DNA of 64,000 nucleotides from Gliomastix tumulicola. Its lineage: Eukaryota > Ascomycota > Sordariomycetes > Hypocreales > Bionectriaceae. The notes below the pieces were generated by a model. The model saw only the letters and a list, made by a program, of their open reading frames with translations, made no database searches and was not told the DNA's origin. The stretch lies in contig BCHX01000001.1 in assembly GCA_001599755.1 (NCBI GenBank), positions 5,890,001 to 5,954,000 on the forward strand, in the 5' to 3' direction. The position numbers and the translations under genes are program-made. Positions 34,927 through 46,741 of this stretch are shown in pieces; positions within the stretch are counted from its first letter, which is position 1, and each line of letters starts with the position of its first letter.

Positions 34927-36357
34927 TCACAGATCGATTCCTCGCCGGCGGCAGTAGAACTGAGTCGCAAAAATGACAACACCAAGGGTAGTAGCCAGGA
35001 TCAAGCGGATAGCGGTCATGCTTGCTTTCTTGACCGGGGACTGCGTTGCCAACTCTGGTATGTCGGCCGTTCCGTCCATCGAGGACATACCCTTGCGGTC
35101 CGGTTGTGGGAGCGCCCCTTCAAACCTCACAGACTTGGGCGTAACATTCCCACTTGCATGTCCGCTGAGGCTGTGACTGTCCCCTTCTGACGAAGATTTG
35201 CCATGCGCCTGGCCATCTTCCTGGACGGAGCCGTATTCGCCCTCCGAACTGGCAGTGCCATCATCTGGGACTCTCCTCGCACTCCTCCGATCCTTCGCCA
35301 CAGCAACGCTGTCGCGCAGCCGCGCCATGAGCAGGCTCCTGGACAAGCCGAGGAGATTCGAGGACGACTTGGCGGCAGCCTCCGTAGAGCCGGCACAAAG
35401 AACATGCAGCTGTCCCACCACGAGGGTCATGTGGTCGAAAATGGCGACCGACTCTTGTATGATGTCGGTTCGTTCTCTCGTCGTCAGTATGCCCTCCGCA
35501 TCGGCGAGTCTCTTCTTAAACTCTGTCTTGAGGTCCTCGCCATCCGACGGGGTCGCGAAGTGGAAGAACCGCAGCGGATAGTCGTATGCCTTGTGGGACC
35601 CGTGGTTGCCTCCCAGCCCCGATTCAGCATCTCCCTCCAGCTGGTCCGTTCGTTTCTCTTCCACAGGTGTGATGGGCTCGCAGGGGCGCATCATCGGCTT
35701 GACAGGCGACGGCTGCTTGGACCAGAACTCAGGACCGGCATACTCAAGCGAAGCTCGGATGAAACGCCCGCCCGCGAAGAGAGCCATGTAGAAGATGTAG
35801 GCGTAGGCAACCAGCACATGTGGCTTGTCCTCGATCGAGCGCTTCATGTGATCGAGGAAGTCCGCCAGCGGCCCCATCTGCCGGATCTTCTCCAGCTCAT
35901 CCTCAACCTCAAGATTCGGCCACCGAGTCAGCGACCGCAGATCAGCCCGCAGCTGACCCGACCGCATGAGGCCCGGCAGCTGCAGATGCTCCAGCATAGA
36001 GTGCAGCCTCTCGCAGGTCATCGGGCGATGGACCTTGATCTCCTCCTTTAGATACGTGAGGATGCTCCCGTCGTCCAGCTTGGGCAGCGTAGGGTCGCAG
36101 GCGTCCGGGATGCTCCCGGTAGGCGCCAGGGGCGGCGACGTGTTGAGGATCTTCTGCCATAAGCCCTCGAACTGGATGTAGACGGGGGCGACGTGCAGCA
36201 GGCCAGAGATGTAGGGGGACGGGTCGACGGCGCGGGGCGGGAGCGCCTCGGGCAGACGGGCGATGATGAGCTTGTTAAGCGTGGCGTGGGCCTTCCTCGT
36301 CGTCGCGTTGATGGCGTCTCCGAGCGACTGAGGCTGGGTGTCTGTGGCGGAGGCCAT
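34927..36357 (-). CDS. Heme oxygenase-like protein with C-terminal membrane anchor
   Basis: One exon, 476 residues. The N-terminal segment LGDAINATTRKAHATLNKLI matches the proximal helix of heme oxygenases, with His24 as the predicted heme ligand. A Gly-containing distal-helix motif (FAGGRFIRASLEYAG) follows near residue 215. A long Ser/charged linker leads to a single hydrophobic helix (about 448-468) ending CRRRGIDL, a typical tail anchor that would place the catalytic part in the cytosol at the ER or another membrane. Heme oxygenases open heme to biliverdin, CO and iron. The fungal protein is longer than the classical enzyme because of an insert between about 80 and 130 and the linker. The fold call is good; actual catalysis is inferred. 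Confidence 0.8.
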   Translation of the reverse strand: MASATDTQPQSLGDAINATTRKAHATLNKLIIARLPEALPPRAVDPSPYISGLLHVAPVYIQFEGLWQKILNTSPPLAPTGSIPDACDPTLPKLDDGSILTYLKEEIKVHRPMTCERLHSMLEHLQLPGLMRSGQLRADLRSLTRWPNLEVEDELEKIRQMGPLADFLDHMKRSIEDKPHVLVAYAYIFYMALFAGGRFIRASLEYAGPEFWSKQPSPVKPMMRPCEPITPVEEKRTDQLEGDAESGLGGNHGSHKAYDYPLRFFHFATPSDGEDLKTEFKKRLADAEGILTTRERTDIIQESVAIFDHMTLVVGQLHVLCAGSTEAAAKSSSNLLGLSRSLLMARLRDSVAVAKDRRSARRVPDDGTASSEGEYGSVQEDGQAHGKSSSEGDSHSLSGHASGNVTPKSVRFEGALPQPDRKGMSSMDGTADIPELATQSPVKKASMTAIRLILATTLGVVIFATQFYCRRRGIDL

Positions 36358-37455
36358 GGCGACCTCTTTACTGGCTCAGCCAGTCGCTAGGCGAATGGTA
36401 ACAGCGTGATCGGCTTGGTGAACTTGCGGCTTAGATGATGATCGCGAGGCCGCCCAGACGCTGATGCCGTGCAATGTCGTTCCACGCCGGAAAAAAAAAA
36501 CTCTATCCAGGAATGAAAACAAATGCAGATCGCCCGAGGGACACGTTAGAGACGGAATCTATAGGTCTAGGATGTGAGGGACGAAACAAAAAGAGAACAA
36601 GCCGAGGATGGATTTGTCAGGGAATGGCGAATGGTTGGTAAGTAAGTGTCCGAGGAAGAAGATAGGACGAGAGAGAACGAGGTATAGCGACAAAGGTAGA
36701 AGCCCAGTCGAAAATAACGAAAAATCGCTGTCTACGTAAGTAGGTAACAAAAATCCAAGGTTGATGTTTGAGTCACGAACGAGATAAATGTCCGTGAGGG
36801 AAGAACACGGGACGCTCTTGCCTGCAAGTCACCCAACACGTCGGCAAGGCAGGAACGCCGCATGACACCTGCCTCGTGACGCCCAGCACTCTTCGCACTA
36901 AGAAAAAAAAACGCCCTGCCAGCCCTTGTGTTCTTGGGTCTTCAATAGTTCGCGGGGGGGCTTTTTTCAGGTTTCATGCTCGCCCCGATCACGCCTTTCG
37001 ATCCTTTGTCCAGTTTGCCTGATCCAGTGGTGGTGCTCTTGCGGCTGGTCCCGACTCAGTGAGTGTGGATGAGCATCTGACCTACCAAACAAATCCACGA
37101 CCGATTCAGTGACCCCTGGAGCACGACGATCGGTGCATCCACGAAACAGGATTTTAGTAGTCAGGAACAGGAAATTCAATGGGATATGGGTCAGCGGACT
37201 TAGCAGACCACCGAATGCCTGAGACCCCTTTACGCGGTCCCAGATCGAGTATTTGGCTGTGAATCGAACAAGTCCAGGCTGAAGATCCACCTGCTCGGAT
37301 CTCCGCCCGGCTCAGATTTGGAGGCTCCAGGTGCGGCAAGATTGAGTTGGATGGCCTCTATTCTAGACTGCAGATATATATATATGGCTTCTAGAGATTT
37401 CAAGACTATCTACGGAGCGATGTATATCCAGATACGAGTGTATATGTTTCCAGGT
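36358..37455. other. Intergenic region, no gene seen
   Basis: About 1.1 kb upstream of the heme-oxygenase-like gene and downstream of the EamA transporter gene (both minus). It contains A9 runs at about 36491 and 36903 and a short TA repeat at 37375-37384. No ORF with coding bias. Confidence 0.6.
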
Positions 37456-39048
37456 CTATACGGGTTCATCTTCTCTAGGTCCTTTCAGGTCGCCCTGCTC
37501 CTCCTGACTCTCGTGGTTCACAAACGCGAACGACACAAACACCACTGCCGCCCCGATCCAGTAGACGAATGTCGAATATCGTCCATATTGGATCATCTCC
37601 CCGATCAGCGACAGAGGAATAGTCAGGGACAGACCAACGGTAACAACAAGGGGTGTCGTGAGGAGCATCGCGAACGCCCATGATACATCGCTGACAAAAG
37701 ATGACAACGAGTTGATCTGTAATGGCAGGGTCAGTAACTGAGGTCTCGGGGCATGGATGGGTGGGCGAGAATGAGCTCATTGTGGCACTTACAATGATGA
37801 TGGCCCAGATATTGCCAGTAGGAGGCATTTCAAACTGTAAACGTCATGGTCAGCTTCGGCGATTACCACTTTAAGGTCATGACCAATCCCCCTCTCTTAC
37901 CGGTTCGATGTTCGTCCAATGCAGAATGAAGAATAACGGCCAGAGGAAGACGAGGGTATACACTCCCACCAGCCCAAAGAAGAGCCGCATGTCCACGCGA
38001 TCCTCATCCTGCACCCTCCTCTTCATCACCGTCACGTAAAGCCCGTATATCACGGCGCTGAACAGCGCCATCGAGTCGCCGATGGCCAGCTGCGCCGTCG
38101 TCTTCTCGGGGAACGACCCCTGGTCGTCGCTGCTCCCGCCCGTCAGGTCGACTGTCGAGATGAGCACGACACCGACGAGGGACGCCATGACGCCGACCAG
38201 CTTGCGCAGCGAGAAGGACTCGACGCCGAAGAGCGCGCAGAAGACGAGCGTCCAGATGCTGCTCGTCGAGGTGAGGATGGTGACGCTGGCGACGCTCGTG
38301 TACTCGAGGCAGGCCGAGGCGAAGTAGTTGGCCAGGGACCAGAGGACGCAGAACTCGAGGCTCAGCTTGGCCGTCTCGCGGAAGCTGAGCTTGTCGGGCG
38401 TCCTCCTACTGCTGGTAACGCCACCCTGGAGGATGCTGTCGTCGTCGTTGTCGTCGTCTACCAGCAGTCGCTCGCCGAGGGTCGGGTCGCCCCCGCTGTC
38501 GTCCTCCTCTGTCTTGGTCCCTGTCGCACCGTGCTGGTCTCCGTGCCACAGCTGTGCGACATCGCTCCGGAGGCCGTGAATCCCGCTTCGCAGCAGGTAT
38601 TTGATAAACATGGGTATCAATGAAGCAGCAAAAACAGAGCTATTCATGTAGAGTAAAAAGAAAGGCTTATCGTAAGTATGATCGGAAAAGATGAACTGTA
38701 CCACCATCAGCTTCAGTCGCAATCCCCGACAAAAGTAGAGGAACATACACTAGCAAGAAAGTTGGACACAGTCCAGAGAAAGACCGTCACCAGCAGCAGA
38801 CAGATGCCCAGCGTCCGCCTCGCGATGCCGCCGAGGCCGTACCTGACCAGCAGTCCCTTACGCAGCGGTGACAGCGATCTTGTGCGAATAGACGAGCCCA
38901 TCGACGCTGCCAAATCCGCCGCCGCCGCCGCATCGCCCGAGAAGCGCTGCTCCAGGGGCTGCTGTTGCGTCGGCGCGGACCCGTCGTAGTGGTCGATGCG
39001 GGCGGTCGAATCCATGGTGCTTTTCGGTTCTTCGTCTCGTCGCTCCAT
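37456..39048 (-). CDS. EamA-type transporter, SLC35F5/THI74-like
   Basis: Exons 39048-38749, 38695-37901, 37834-37793 and 37716-37456, 465 residues, all junctions phase 0. The first helix spans the first junction (TLGICLLLVTVFLWTVSNFLAS). It is followed by the family signature FIFSDHTYDKPFFLLYMNSS and about ten hydrophobic helices, including SVASVTILTSTSSIWTLVF. A cytosolic loop (about 150-190) is Asp/Glu-rich. Relatives include human SLC35F5 and yeast Thi74 and Yml018c, putative vacuolar or mitochondrial transporters of unknown substrate. Exon 3 is only 42 nt. A second possible start is 33 nt downstream (MDSTARIDHYDG). The neighbouring upstream gene encodes an NMT1/Ca3427-like binding protein in the same orientation. 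Confidence 0.88.
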
Positions 39049-39678
39049 GATTCTCTATCGGCCGTTTCTCATGGGGCGCGGCGACAAAAAAGCTATAGCG
39101 ACAGGCTGGCTCGTGATGCGCATCAGGGCCTCAAAGCGAGTGACGGGCGAGCGAGCAGGCAGGCATGTGACGCTGCGGGGCCGCATCCGGGGAATGTGGG
39201 AAGGACGAGAGAGTTCAATAGCTGTCGCGTGAGGAGAAGTGCGCGCCGACAAGACGGTCAAAGTGGACGAAAAAGGAGAAAGGTCGCAAATCGCTCATGG
39301 CAGAAGCGTCGCCGGTCCTGCAGCCTCGGAGAAGGGAAGTTGACACATTCGCGCGGGCACGCAATGCAACGCAGGTAACGGGATGTGTTTGGCAGGTGCA
39401 GGTACTTGAGTTACCGGCGGGAAGTTCCTTGTTGGAGGAGCTACCTTATTACCCAATAGCCCCCTCCAAGGCCTGTCACCCTCCGGGCTATTTAGGGACA
39501 TGTTACAGGGGTTACCCGCCAGGGGGTCAGCCCGCATAAACGCTGCAGCCTGTAAGATACTGGTAGCTGGTCAGACAGCCCCTGCCAGACTCACCACCAG
39601 GTTTCAGCTGCCACTAACACTTCACATCTGCGTCATCGTCCGTCTCATCACAATTCACGGACTTCATTCTCGTATTAT
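39049..39678. other. Intergenic region, no gene seen
   Basis: About 630 nt between two minus-strand genes: promoter of the EamA gene and 3' UTR of the NMT1-like gene. ORFs in it are compositional only. Confidence 0.6.
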
Positions 39679-40660
39679 TCAAGCACCAAACACCATGGCC
39701 GCAGGCTCCATCCCCTTGCCCTCCTTCAGCACCCCGGCCTTCCGCAGAATCCCGACCGTGTCCCTCACAACCTCCGCCCGCACGCCCTCCGTCCGCGCCG
39801 GGAACCGCACCGTCTTCAGCCACTCCCGCGCGTCCGGCTCCGTATACCCGAGGCTCGTCGAGATGTAACTGACTGCCTCATCCTGGTTCTGCTCAAAGTG
39901 CGCGACGCCCTGGTCCAGCTTGCCGAACAGGACCTTGACCCGCGCGTCCAGTGCGTCACCACCAGAGGTAAGCTTGGTCGACGCGACAATCTTCCAGCTA
40001 CTCCAGGGCGTGTAGATCTCGCCGACGCGGCGGATCTCCCCGGAGTCGTAGAACTTCTTGCTCGTGAAGTGCTCCCACATGAAGAAGTCGGCCTCGCCGT
40101 CGTTGACCGCCCGCCGGAGGTTCTCAAAGTTGTTGAGCACGACCGTGTCTGAGAAGGGCGAGCCCGAGCCTGAAGAAGGGGTGAGCCAGCCTTGCTGGTC
40201 CGCGAGGACGAAGCCCATGACGTAGCTGCCGGAGCCGATGCGGGAGACGCCGATCTTCTTACCGGCGAGCGAGGAGACAGACGTGATCTCGGGGCGGGCG
40301 GCGCCGGTAGAGATGGCCCAGCCTAGATTGTCCTCGTGTCAGTACCTAGGTTATGTATCCAGCAGTGGTTCTTTTCAGGTGAGAGTAGAAGGGTGCCCTA
40401 CAGAGCGGCGTCTCAACGTATGTCCCCACGAGACGGTATCCCCCATCGCCCTCGACGTCCTCCTTGCCCAGACCGGCGATCCAGCCCTCCGTCAGCCCAA
40501 TACCGACATCAATCTCCCCGGCCCGCAGCGCCGTGACCATGTGCCCGGTACCCGAGGGGAAGGGAATGAGCGTGGCGTCCAGGCCATAATGTGCCTGTGC
40601 GAAGTAGAGCGGGGTTGAGAAGTGCTCGGGCACGAAGCCAATACGCAAAGGTGAGGCCAT
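39679..40660 (-). CDS. Cytosolic NMT1-superfamily / Ca3427-like substrate-binding protein
   Basis: Exons 40660-40402 and 40322-39679, 300 residues; the intron 40401-40323 (GTAGGG/CTAG) completes a Cys codon in ETPLCWAISTG. The protein has the type-2 periplasmic-binding fold seen in bacterial ABC binding proteins and in thiamine-pyrimidine synthases (NMT1/THI5): an opening beta strand (PLRIGFVPEHFSTPLYFAQ), then GTGHMVTALRAGEIDVGIGLTEGWI, and later NFENLRRAVNDGEADFFMWEHF. The closest named relative I know is the Candida albicans Ca3427 group. There is no signal peptide. It lacks the long C-terminal part and the Cys-rich motif (CCCFC) of Thi5, so I do not call it a thiamine enzyme; its ligand is unknown. 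Confidence 0.8.
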
Positions 40661-41224
40661 CGCGATACAACTCGGAATATCGAATTAGTAATAAGTGAGA
40701 TGCAATGAGATGAGATCGAGCCGTCTGAGTGGGGATCTTCAAGACATATGTAACTCGATGTGGGGTTGAGAGAGGCTGACGAGATGGAGGGGAAGCTTCG
40801 GGTTGAGACGGCACACAACTCAATGCTACTGTAACCTAGTTTATCGCGCAATGCAAGACGAATACGACGGCCATTTAGTCAGTCCGAGGTATACCTAGAT
40901 TCCAAGGAGACCAACCCCTAACAGACTAAATTGTATCATGGTGCATGCTTCGCTACCAACACAAATGCAGACTGGCCTATGGCAGGTGCTCAGTCCTAAC
41001 AAAAAGTCACAACACAAAGCATCCTTAACCAGGTGGGACAATCAACACGCCTTGACACCATGTAGCAAGCCAAATGCTAGCTTATCTACATTTTGACGCA
41101 ACGAGTTTGACAGGGAGACTGTGACAGGAAACCTCTATCTGCTCTTCGCTGCGTTATCCACCTTCCGGACCTTCGCCGGGTTGCTCGAACGCAAGACCAT
41201 CAGGTGGCGCCGCTCCCGTACCTT
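40661..41224. other. Intergenic region, no gene seen
   Basis: About 560 nt between the start of the NMT1-like gene and the end of the UBA/UIM gene. AT-richer than its surroundings, with no coding signal. Confidence 0.6.
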
Positions 41225-44200
41225 CTAATCCTGGGGGATATCCATATCCAGCGACGTAGATTTGCCCTCGGCGGAAGGGATCCGTGATGCCGACACGAAG
41301 GGCGAAAGCCCTGCCTTCTGCTCCATCTCTGGGTTCTGGGGCCCCTGAGACGTCGGCGCCGGCTGCGTCTGCTGCGTCTGCTGAGTCTTGATGACTCCTT
41401 CCATCCGCTCCGGAGGCGGTGGTGGCGGTGGCAGGTCAGTCTGAAAATCGTCGACATCGATGTCCATAGTGTTGCTACTCTCACTGTCGTGGGACATCTG
41501 AGAGGGTTCGACACCAGTGATAACCTCAACGCTAATCCCCTCGTCGACGAAAGGGTCGGCCATGTTGCGATCCTCGCTGCCGATGGATGCGCGGTTGCTA
41601 TTCATAGAGTCCATGCTGTCCGATCTGTGCTTTCTCTTGGACGGTGAGAGGGACTCGATTGATCTCCGTCCAGCCGATACCTCCTCAGACTCGCTTGACT
41701 CAAGAGCGACTTCTTGATGGAACGCCTTGTTGTCAGCTTTGGTAAATCGTTCGAGAGGCTGCGTCAAGGGAAGAGGTAGAGTCTCCAAGGCGTTCTCCGT
41801 AGCATAGACGATCAGCGGCAATCTTCCGTCGGCCCACACCTTTTCGTGGACTTCATCAAAGGACAGTCGCTTTCAAATAAGTTAGCGACATCAATGTCTC
41901 TATTCGGACTTTGTAAGAACATACCTCAGCCTTCACAGGCTCGACCGCCCTTGGATTGAGAGACAGCCTCCACCATTGGTCACGAGGCAGCGGGTCGTCA
42001 TCCAACTCTATCAAGTCTGCCGGCGCTCGTCGACACACATAGATGACATTTTCAGATGTGGCGATGCCCCTAAGGAGGTATTCCTTACATCCCATAGGCT
42101 TTCTGCGAAGAGAATCCTTGCTGGGGTCCGTCAACACTTGCCCTAGGTAGCGCTGTTGGGCCTGGAGCTTCTCTATCTGAGACGTGATTTCTGGGCAGCA
42201 TGGTCAGTTCAGTATTCTTGCATCTAGTGCAGGGACCTGGCAGTAACTTACTCTTCTTCGACTTCTCCAAGTTGCGCAGCGAGCTGTCGATCGACTGCAT
42301 CATGTCCTGGCACTCTTGGTGTAGCTTTTGGTCCTCCTCTGGCATCTCAGAAGGCGCATACTTGTAGTCTGGATATTTGTTGATGTCAAACTCCGACTCT
42401 TCCAGTGCTCTAAACCGAGCGCGATTCTCCAGGAACTTGGCATAAGCCTCCCACCTGGCGCGCTGCTGCGTGAGGTATTCCTCTTTGCTCTTCTCGCCTC
42501 CGCTCGGATCCTGGAAGCTCTCCAACTTGGTCTTCGTCTCCTCAAGCTTCTGAAGACCGGACTTGGTCCGATACCACTCAGCCTGGATCTTGCGGGCCTC
42601 GGGCTTCCACTCCTCGGACCACCGCGCAGGGTAGAGCTTCTCTGGTATGGCTATCGGGCCCTCGGGGTAGTCGCCTTCCAACTTGAAGGACAGAACCTCC
42701 CCAAACTCCTTGTACATGGCCATCTTAGAGTCCTCTCCGATACCGTCGCTCAGGGCGTGTCCCCACATTATGTGGTCCATCACCTCGTAAAGCGTCTTGG
42801 TGTGCTTCAAGTCATCCTTGGCAACCTCAGTCTCCAGCAGGCCAAACGACGCGTTCCTCTCGGAGTCCTCTTCGTCATTGTCGTCTATCTGAATGACGTC
42901 GTCCAAGACACTCTCGAGCGTGACCCTTGAGTATAGCGGGCGACTCTGCTCAGGGTTCCGCCCATGGAACATCTCATAGAAGTGTTTCTCGACGGAATCT
43001 GAACTGCCGTACCCGGCCAGAGTGGGCGCTGTGATAATCCTAGTGAGCGACTCGGCGGAGGCGTAGCTTCTGGACGACTGGTCCATGAAGGCGACAAGAC
43101 GGTGGATTTCCTCTTCAAAGTTGGGAAGAGCCTCGGGCGAGTCCATGTCCAAGGCATTGGCTTGGAGACGGGTCAGCACGTCGGGCGCCAGAATATCCTT
43201 GCCGTTCCACCACTCTCCGTTAAACCAGTATGAAGCGGCTGGTCGTCCTGATTCCAATAGCTTATTCCGAGCCAACGGGATAGCATGCAGAATCGTTAGG
43301 AACGCTCCAATGCGATTCCCAGCCACGCCCTCGGGATTCTGTACAAGGAAGGCAGGAACATCATCCGGTCGTTTTCTCTTAGATGCCAACGGGATCATGT
43401 TAAGGTTAGTTTCGGCGGGCTGAGTTTGCACCATGGCCCAATTTGACGCATCATAGGCAGAGCGAGTGGCCGGGCCAAACTGCGGCGCATCCATAGTGAT
43501 CTGCGGGTCAATGACTCCAGTCTCCTGCTCTTGCGTTGGGAGTCCAGCTGCCTGCGCCGACTCGCGAAGGGCCCGCTGCATGTCCTCGTCCTCCTGCGAT
43601 CGGATGACTGGAGGTAGCTGTTAGCAAAACTTGTACCAGGTTAAGATACAACGGCATCGAGGAACGAAATACCTGAAGGCCCGGTATCAACCCAATCTGC
43701 TACCCGAGTCAACGGCGACCTGTTCGATGATCTAGACGGCGGACGGGAAGGCGCGGTGAGTCGGGGATTATTCTGTGACGACATGATACTGTCATTCTGG
43801 CTCGTTGATTCGATATGAAAAGCTGTCCCTCTTGCGTCAGCCTAGATTTCCCTTCAAGAGGGGGCTTGAGCCAGCATACCGATGCCAGCCGTATTCCGCG
43901 AACCGTCCCTGTCGGCCTCGAACATCGACTCGTCCCATGCCATAGTGTATCTATTCCGAAACTAAGGCAGAAGGCACAGTGTCAGCCAAGCACAGCACCC
44001 AGGATCGAGGGTGCAAGAGAGAGGGGGCTTACCCCCTCCGGATCCTCCAGGTATGACATGATGACGCTCTCGCCGTTTCCGCCATTGCTCTGCAGAATGA
44101 AAATCAGCTTCCTGTTCCCTTTGTTCCCCGATATTCAACTCGAGTAGGTCGGACCTTAAGCGCTTGTATGACCACATCCCGATCGTTGAGCGGATCGAGC

Positions 44201-44256
44201 CCGGCGAACTCGATGACCTGGGCGATCTGCTCCTCCGATGGCTCGGCGGAAGCCAT
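41225..44256 (-). CDS. UBA- and UIM-containing ubiquitin-binding protein
   Basis: Seven exons: 44256-44155, 44089-44033, 43961-43880, 43822-43673, 43607-42252, 42190-41925 and 41869-41225; all phases close, 885 residues. The N-terminus (SEEQIAQVIEFAGL...VVIQALKSNGGNGESVIMSYLEDPEG) looks like a UBA domain. A ubiquitin-interacting motif follows (EDEDMQRALRESAQ). The large central exon contains a conserved fungal domain (NRIGAFLTILHAIPLARNKLL) and coiled-coil-like helices; the tail has a Pro7 run and acidic, Ser-rich segments. It may be the filamentous-fungal counterpart of yeast Rup1, which helps control Rsp5/Ubp2, but I cannot confirm this. The exon 1 donor (GTCCGA) is non-standard, and the exon 5 acceptor at 43608 has a competing CAG eleven nt before it. 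Confidence 0.8.
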
Positions 44257-45370
44257 GGCTACTAGACAAGTGCCGCGGCCTCAACAGAAAATCCGTCTAG
44301 AGCTTCATGTGCGTAAAAATCGGCAAAAGGTCGAGCTTGCTTCGTGATCGACAGCTCGAACGGTTCGGTTCGCTCGCGGGGTTCGACAGTCTATCGATTC
44401 TCGCCGAGGTTATTCGCAGGAAAGGTGGTGCGGATTCGAAAAACGAAGCCTAGCTGTTGACAAGAATCTGTAAACGAGAGTTCAATCCAAGATAACATGC
44501 AATTGCGTGTGAGCAAAGAAATGATGCGTCGTAGGTGACGGAGGGCATGTGATGGAGGCAGGGCAAACAAGTGGAGCTATGGAAGCTCATCATCAGCGTC
44601 GCAAGGCCTTACGTACGTGACGCCGATAAGATAAGGACTCTCCCCCACCTTCCCTGGCTGCGCATGTCATGAATCGGTCTGTCAACCCAGGTTTGTCGTG
44701 CAGAATCATCCAGGCGCTGACTTATTTGTCGGGAATTCATTCACCGGCCTTGGCCTTGGCCAATCGACATTTCAATGTGGCTGAAAAGCTGAAAAGATTT
44801 TTTGTTGGAAAAGCCCCAGCCTGATTCAACATCCGCTGATGTGGCTGCCATGTGGTCGAGCGGGCACTTCCTACCTGCCTTTCCATCCAGAGTGTGCACC
44901 CTATGGCTCAAACTTTTTCCACGTGGCTACCAACCTCGACGCTCGTTCACCTTCTTCCCCGATGCTGCTGCAAGCGGTGATCAGTTGATGATATTGGGTC
45001 TCTATAGAGCGACGATAAATAAAGCAGAAACACCTCCAGATATGAAAAGCAGATGCGTCAATTCCCTAACCTAGTTTGCACCAAAGCTCCATGCGTCTCC
45101 TCATAATCGCTAAGTCTACTCTATGTCGACTGCGGGCTCCGAAATCAACTGGCCGGCAAAAGGGAGGGGGGAATATCAAAAAAAGGAAACCCAGAACGCC
45201 AAAATCAAACTCCAATGTCGATGGTGGGGGGGAGGGGGAGCGAGTAGATGGTAGATGGTAGATGGTGATAGTCAGCCACCAGTCGAGAGCATCTCTGTTC
45301 GACCCTCTTGTCCGTATGTACGCGGCGGGGATGGAAAGTGTGCTGTTTGCCAGAACTCTCGTACGACCGC
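44257..45370. other. Intergenic region, no gene seen
   Basis: About 1.1 kb between the start of the UBA/UIM gene and the stop of the Cdc34-type gene (both minus). It contains a short GGGGGGAGGGGG stretch near 45227 followed by two GTAGATG repeats. No ORF with coding bias. Confidence 0.6.
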
Positions 45371-46220
45371 TCACTTGGCGTCCTTGTCGTCCTTGTCGTC
45401 CTTGTCATCGCGGTCGTCGTCGTCATCGTCGTAGTCCTCGAAATCGTCCATCTCGCTGTCGCTCCCGCCAAAGTCGTCGTCGTCCGACATGTTCCAGAAG
45501 TCCGGGTCGTCCTCGATGACCTTGACGGGCGCCGGGACCAGCTCGGCCGACGTGGGCATCCGCGCGCCGAGCGGGATGTCAGCCTGCGTCCTGCCGACGA
45601 GCGCCCGGGCCTTCTCGTCGTACGTGGCTCGCCTGTCGCGGTAGAGGACGCTAGCGTCTACGTTGGCGGGCGAGTTGATCTCCGGGTCGTCGAGCAGGAG
45701 CAGGACGGAGCGGAGGACGGACTCGACGCCGTGGAGGACGTTCCACCTCTCGCTCGCGAGCTCGCCGGACTGCGCGTCGTCGCCGGGTTTGTGTAGGATC
45801 GAGATGCACAGGTTGCCGTCTTGGTAGACGTTGGGGTGAGTGATGCCCCGGGTGAGGAATTTGAAGGTCGGCGGCGAATAGGGGTAGTCTCTAGAGAAGT
45901 TCATCTCGGCCTGGCACAGGAGCATTTCGTTAGTCTCCCAGTACAAGAGGGCGTGTGGAGGAATCTCGGCCAAGGGCTGTTGGCGTCAGACTGACCTTGA
46001 GGTACGCTCCATACCAGATACTATCGGGGTTCACCACCCATAGCCCAATCACCCACCGGAAAAGGTTCTCTTCGTTCATCTGTGTCGCGCGTCAGCCTCA
46101 GTTCCTCAACCACGCCCGGTCGTCCGCAGTCGGGACTTTCATGGTGCACCTCACATCAACGGTAACCCATTTTTCCTTCCGAAGGGGCTCGAACTCCTGC
46201 AAAAGACGCTTCTGTGCCAT
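45371..46220 (-). CDS. CDC34: Ubiquitin-conjugating enzyme E2, Cdc34/Ubc3 type
   Basis: Exons 46220-46155, 46079-45996 and 45910-45371, 229 residues. The UBC fold runs from MAQKRLLQEFEPL through NPDSIWYGAYLK and YPYSPPTFKFL to HPNVYQDGNLC, with catalytic Cys85. The acidic loop insertion after the active site (HKPGDDAQSGELASERW) and the long Asp-rich tail (about 185-229, ending in DDK repeats) are the hallmarks of Cdc34/UBE2R, the E2 of SCF ligases. NSPANVDASVLYR also matches. Cdc34 with SCF drives G1/S by ubiquitinating CDK inhibitors. Intron 2 is the more ambiguous: alternative starts within it were rejected because they lose the first 50 residues of the UBC fold. Confidence 0.92.
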
Positions 46221-46528
46221 CTTGACGTCTCCTTGCCGGGTTGTCCGTAGGGTGTCCGCAGTATGGACAGGCGTCGATCGTCCGAGGCAGAGTATTGGAG
46301 GTGAGGCGGTGCTCGACGTTTGTAAGTCGCAGACACACGAGGTCGTACGCTCACTCGGTGCGCAGAGGGCAAGAGTTGGTGAGTAGGATATAGTCGACCG
46401 AGGTTATCGCGGGTGGGAGAACAGGGCGCGTGACCGAGGGCGGGACGTGATGTGAGGCTCGTAAGACAGGACCGCTGGTCAGGCAGAGAGGGAGGAGGGG
46501 CAGCCGTGAAGCGACGACGCCTTTGGCA

Positions 46529-46576
46529 TGAAGATAAAAAAAAAAGAAACAAAAAGAAAAAGAAAAGAAAAGAAAG
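46529..46576. repeat. Polypurine tract (A10 plus AAAAG units)
   Basis: Almost pure A/G on the plus strand, hence pyrimidine-rich on the minus strand. It lies about 310 nt upstream of the Cdc34-type start, so it may be that gene's CT-rich promoter element. Confidence 0.8.
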
Positions 46577-46741
46577 TGTGAGCTAATGTGCAAGTAAGCC
46601 AAGTGCAAGAAGGAAAAGAACTACTAAGGTTTCGGCGAGGGCGAGAGCTGAGGGTGAGGGCGAAGGCGGAATCGGAGATATCAGCAAGCGGAAGTCACCT
46701 CACCCTTGGGCCGGCATGCAAGAGTCAGTTTGGCTGGCGTC

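Noticed and set aside
37165..37240. Possible TPP riboswitch near the THI74-like gene (GCCTGAGACCC)
   Set aside because: Only the short CTGAGA core is present; the second conserved ACCTGAT half and pairing helices are missing, and it lies 3' of the gene, not in its leader.
39679..40660. Calling the NMT1-like gene a thiamine pyrimidine synthase (THI5)
   Set aside because: Length and fold start fit only the binding-protein part; the catalytic Cys-rich motif of Thi5 is absent.
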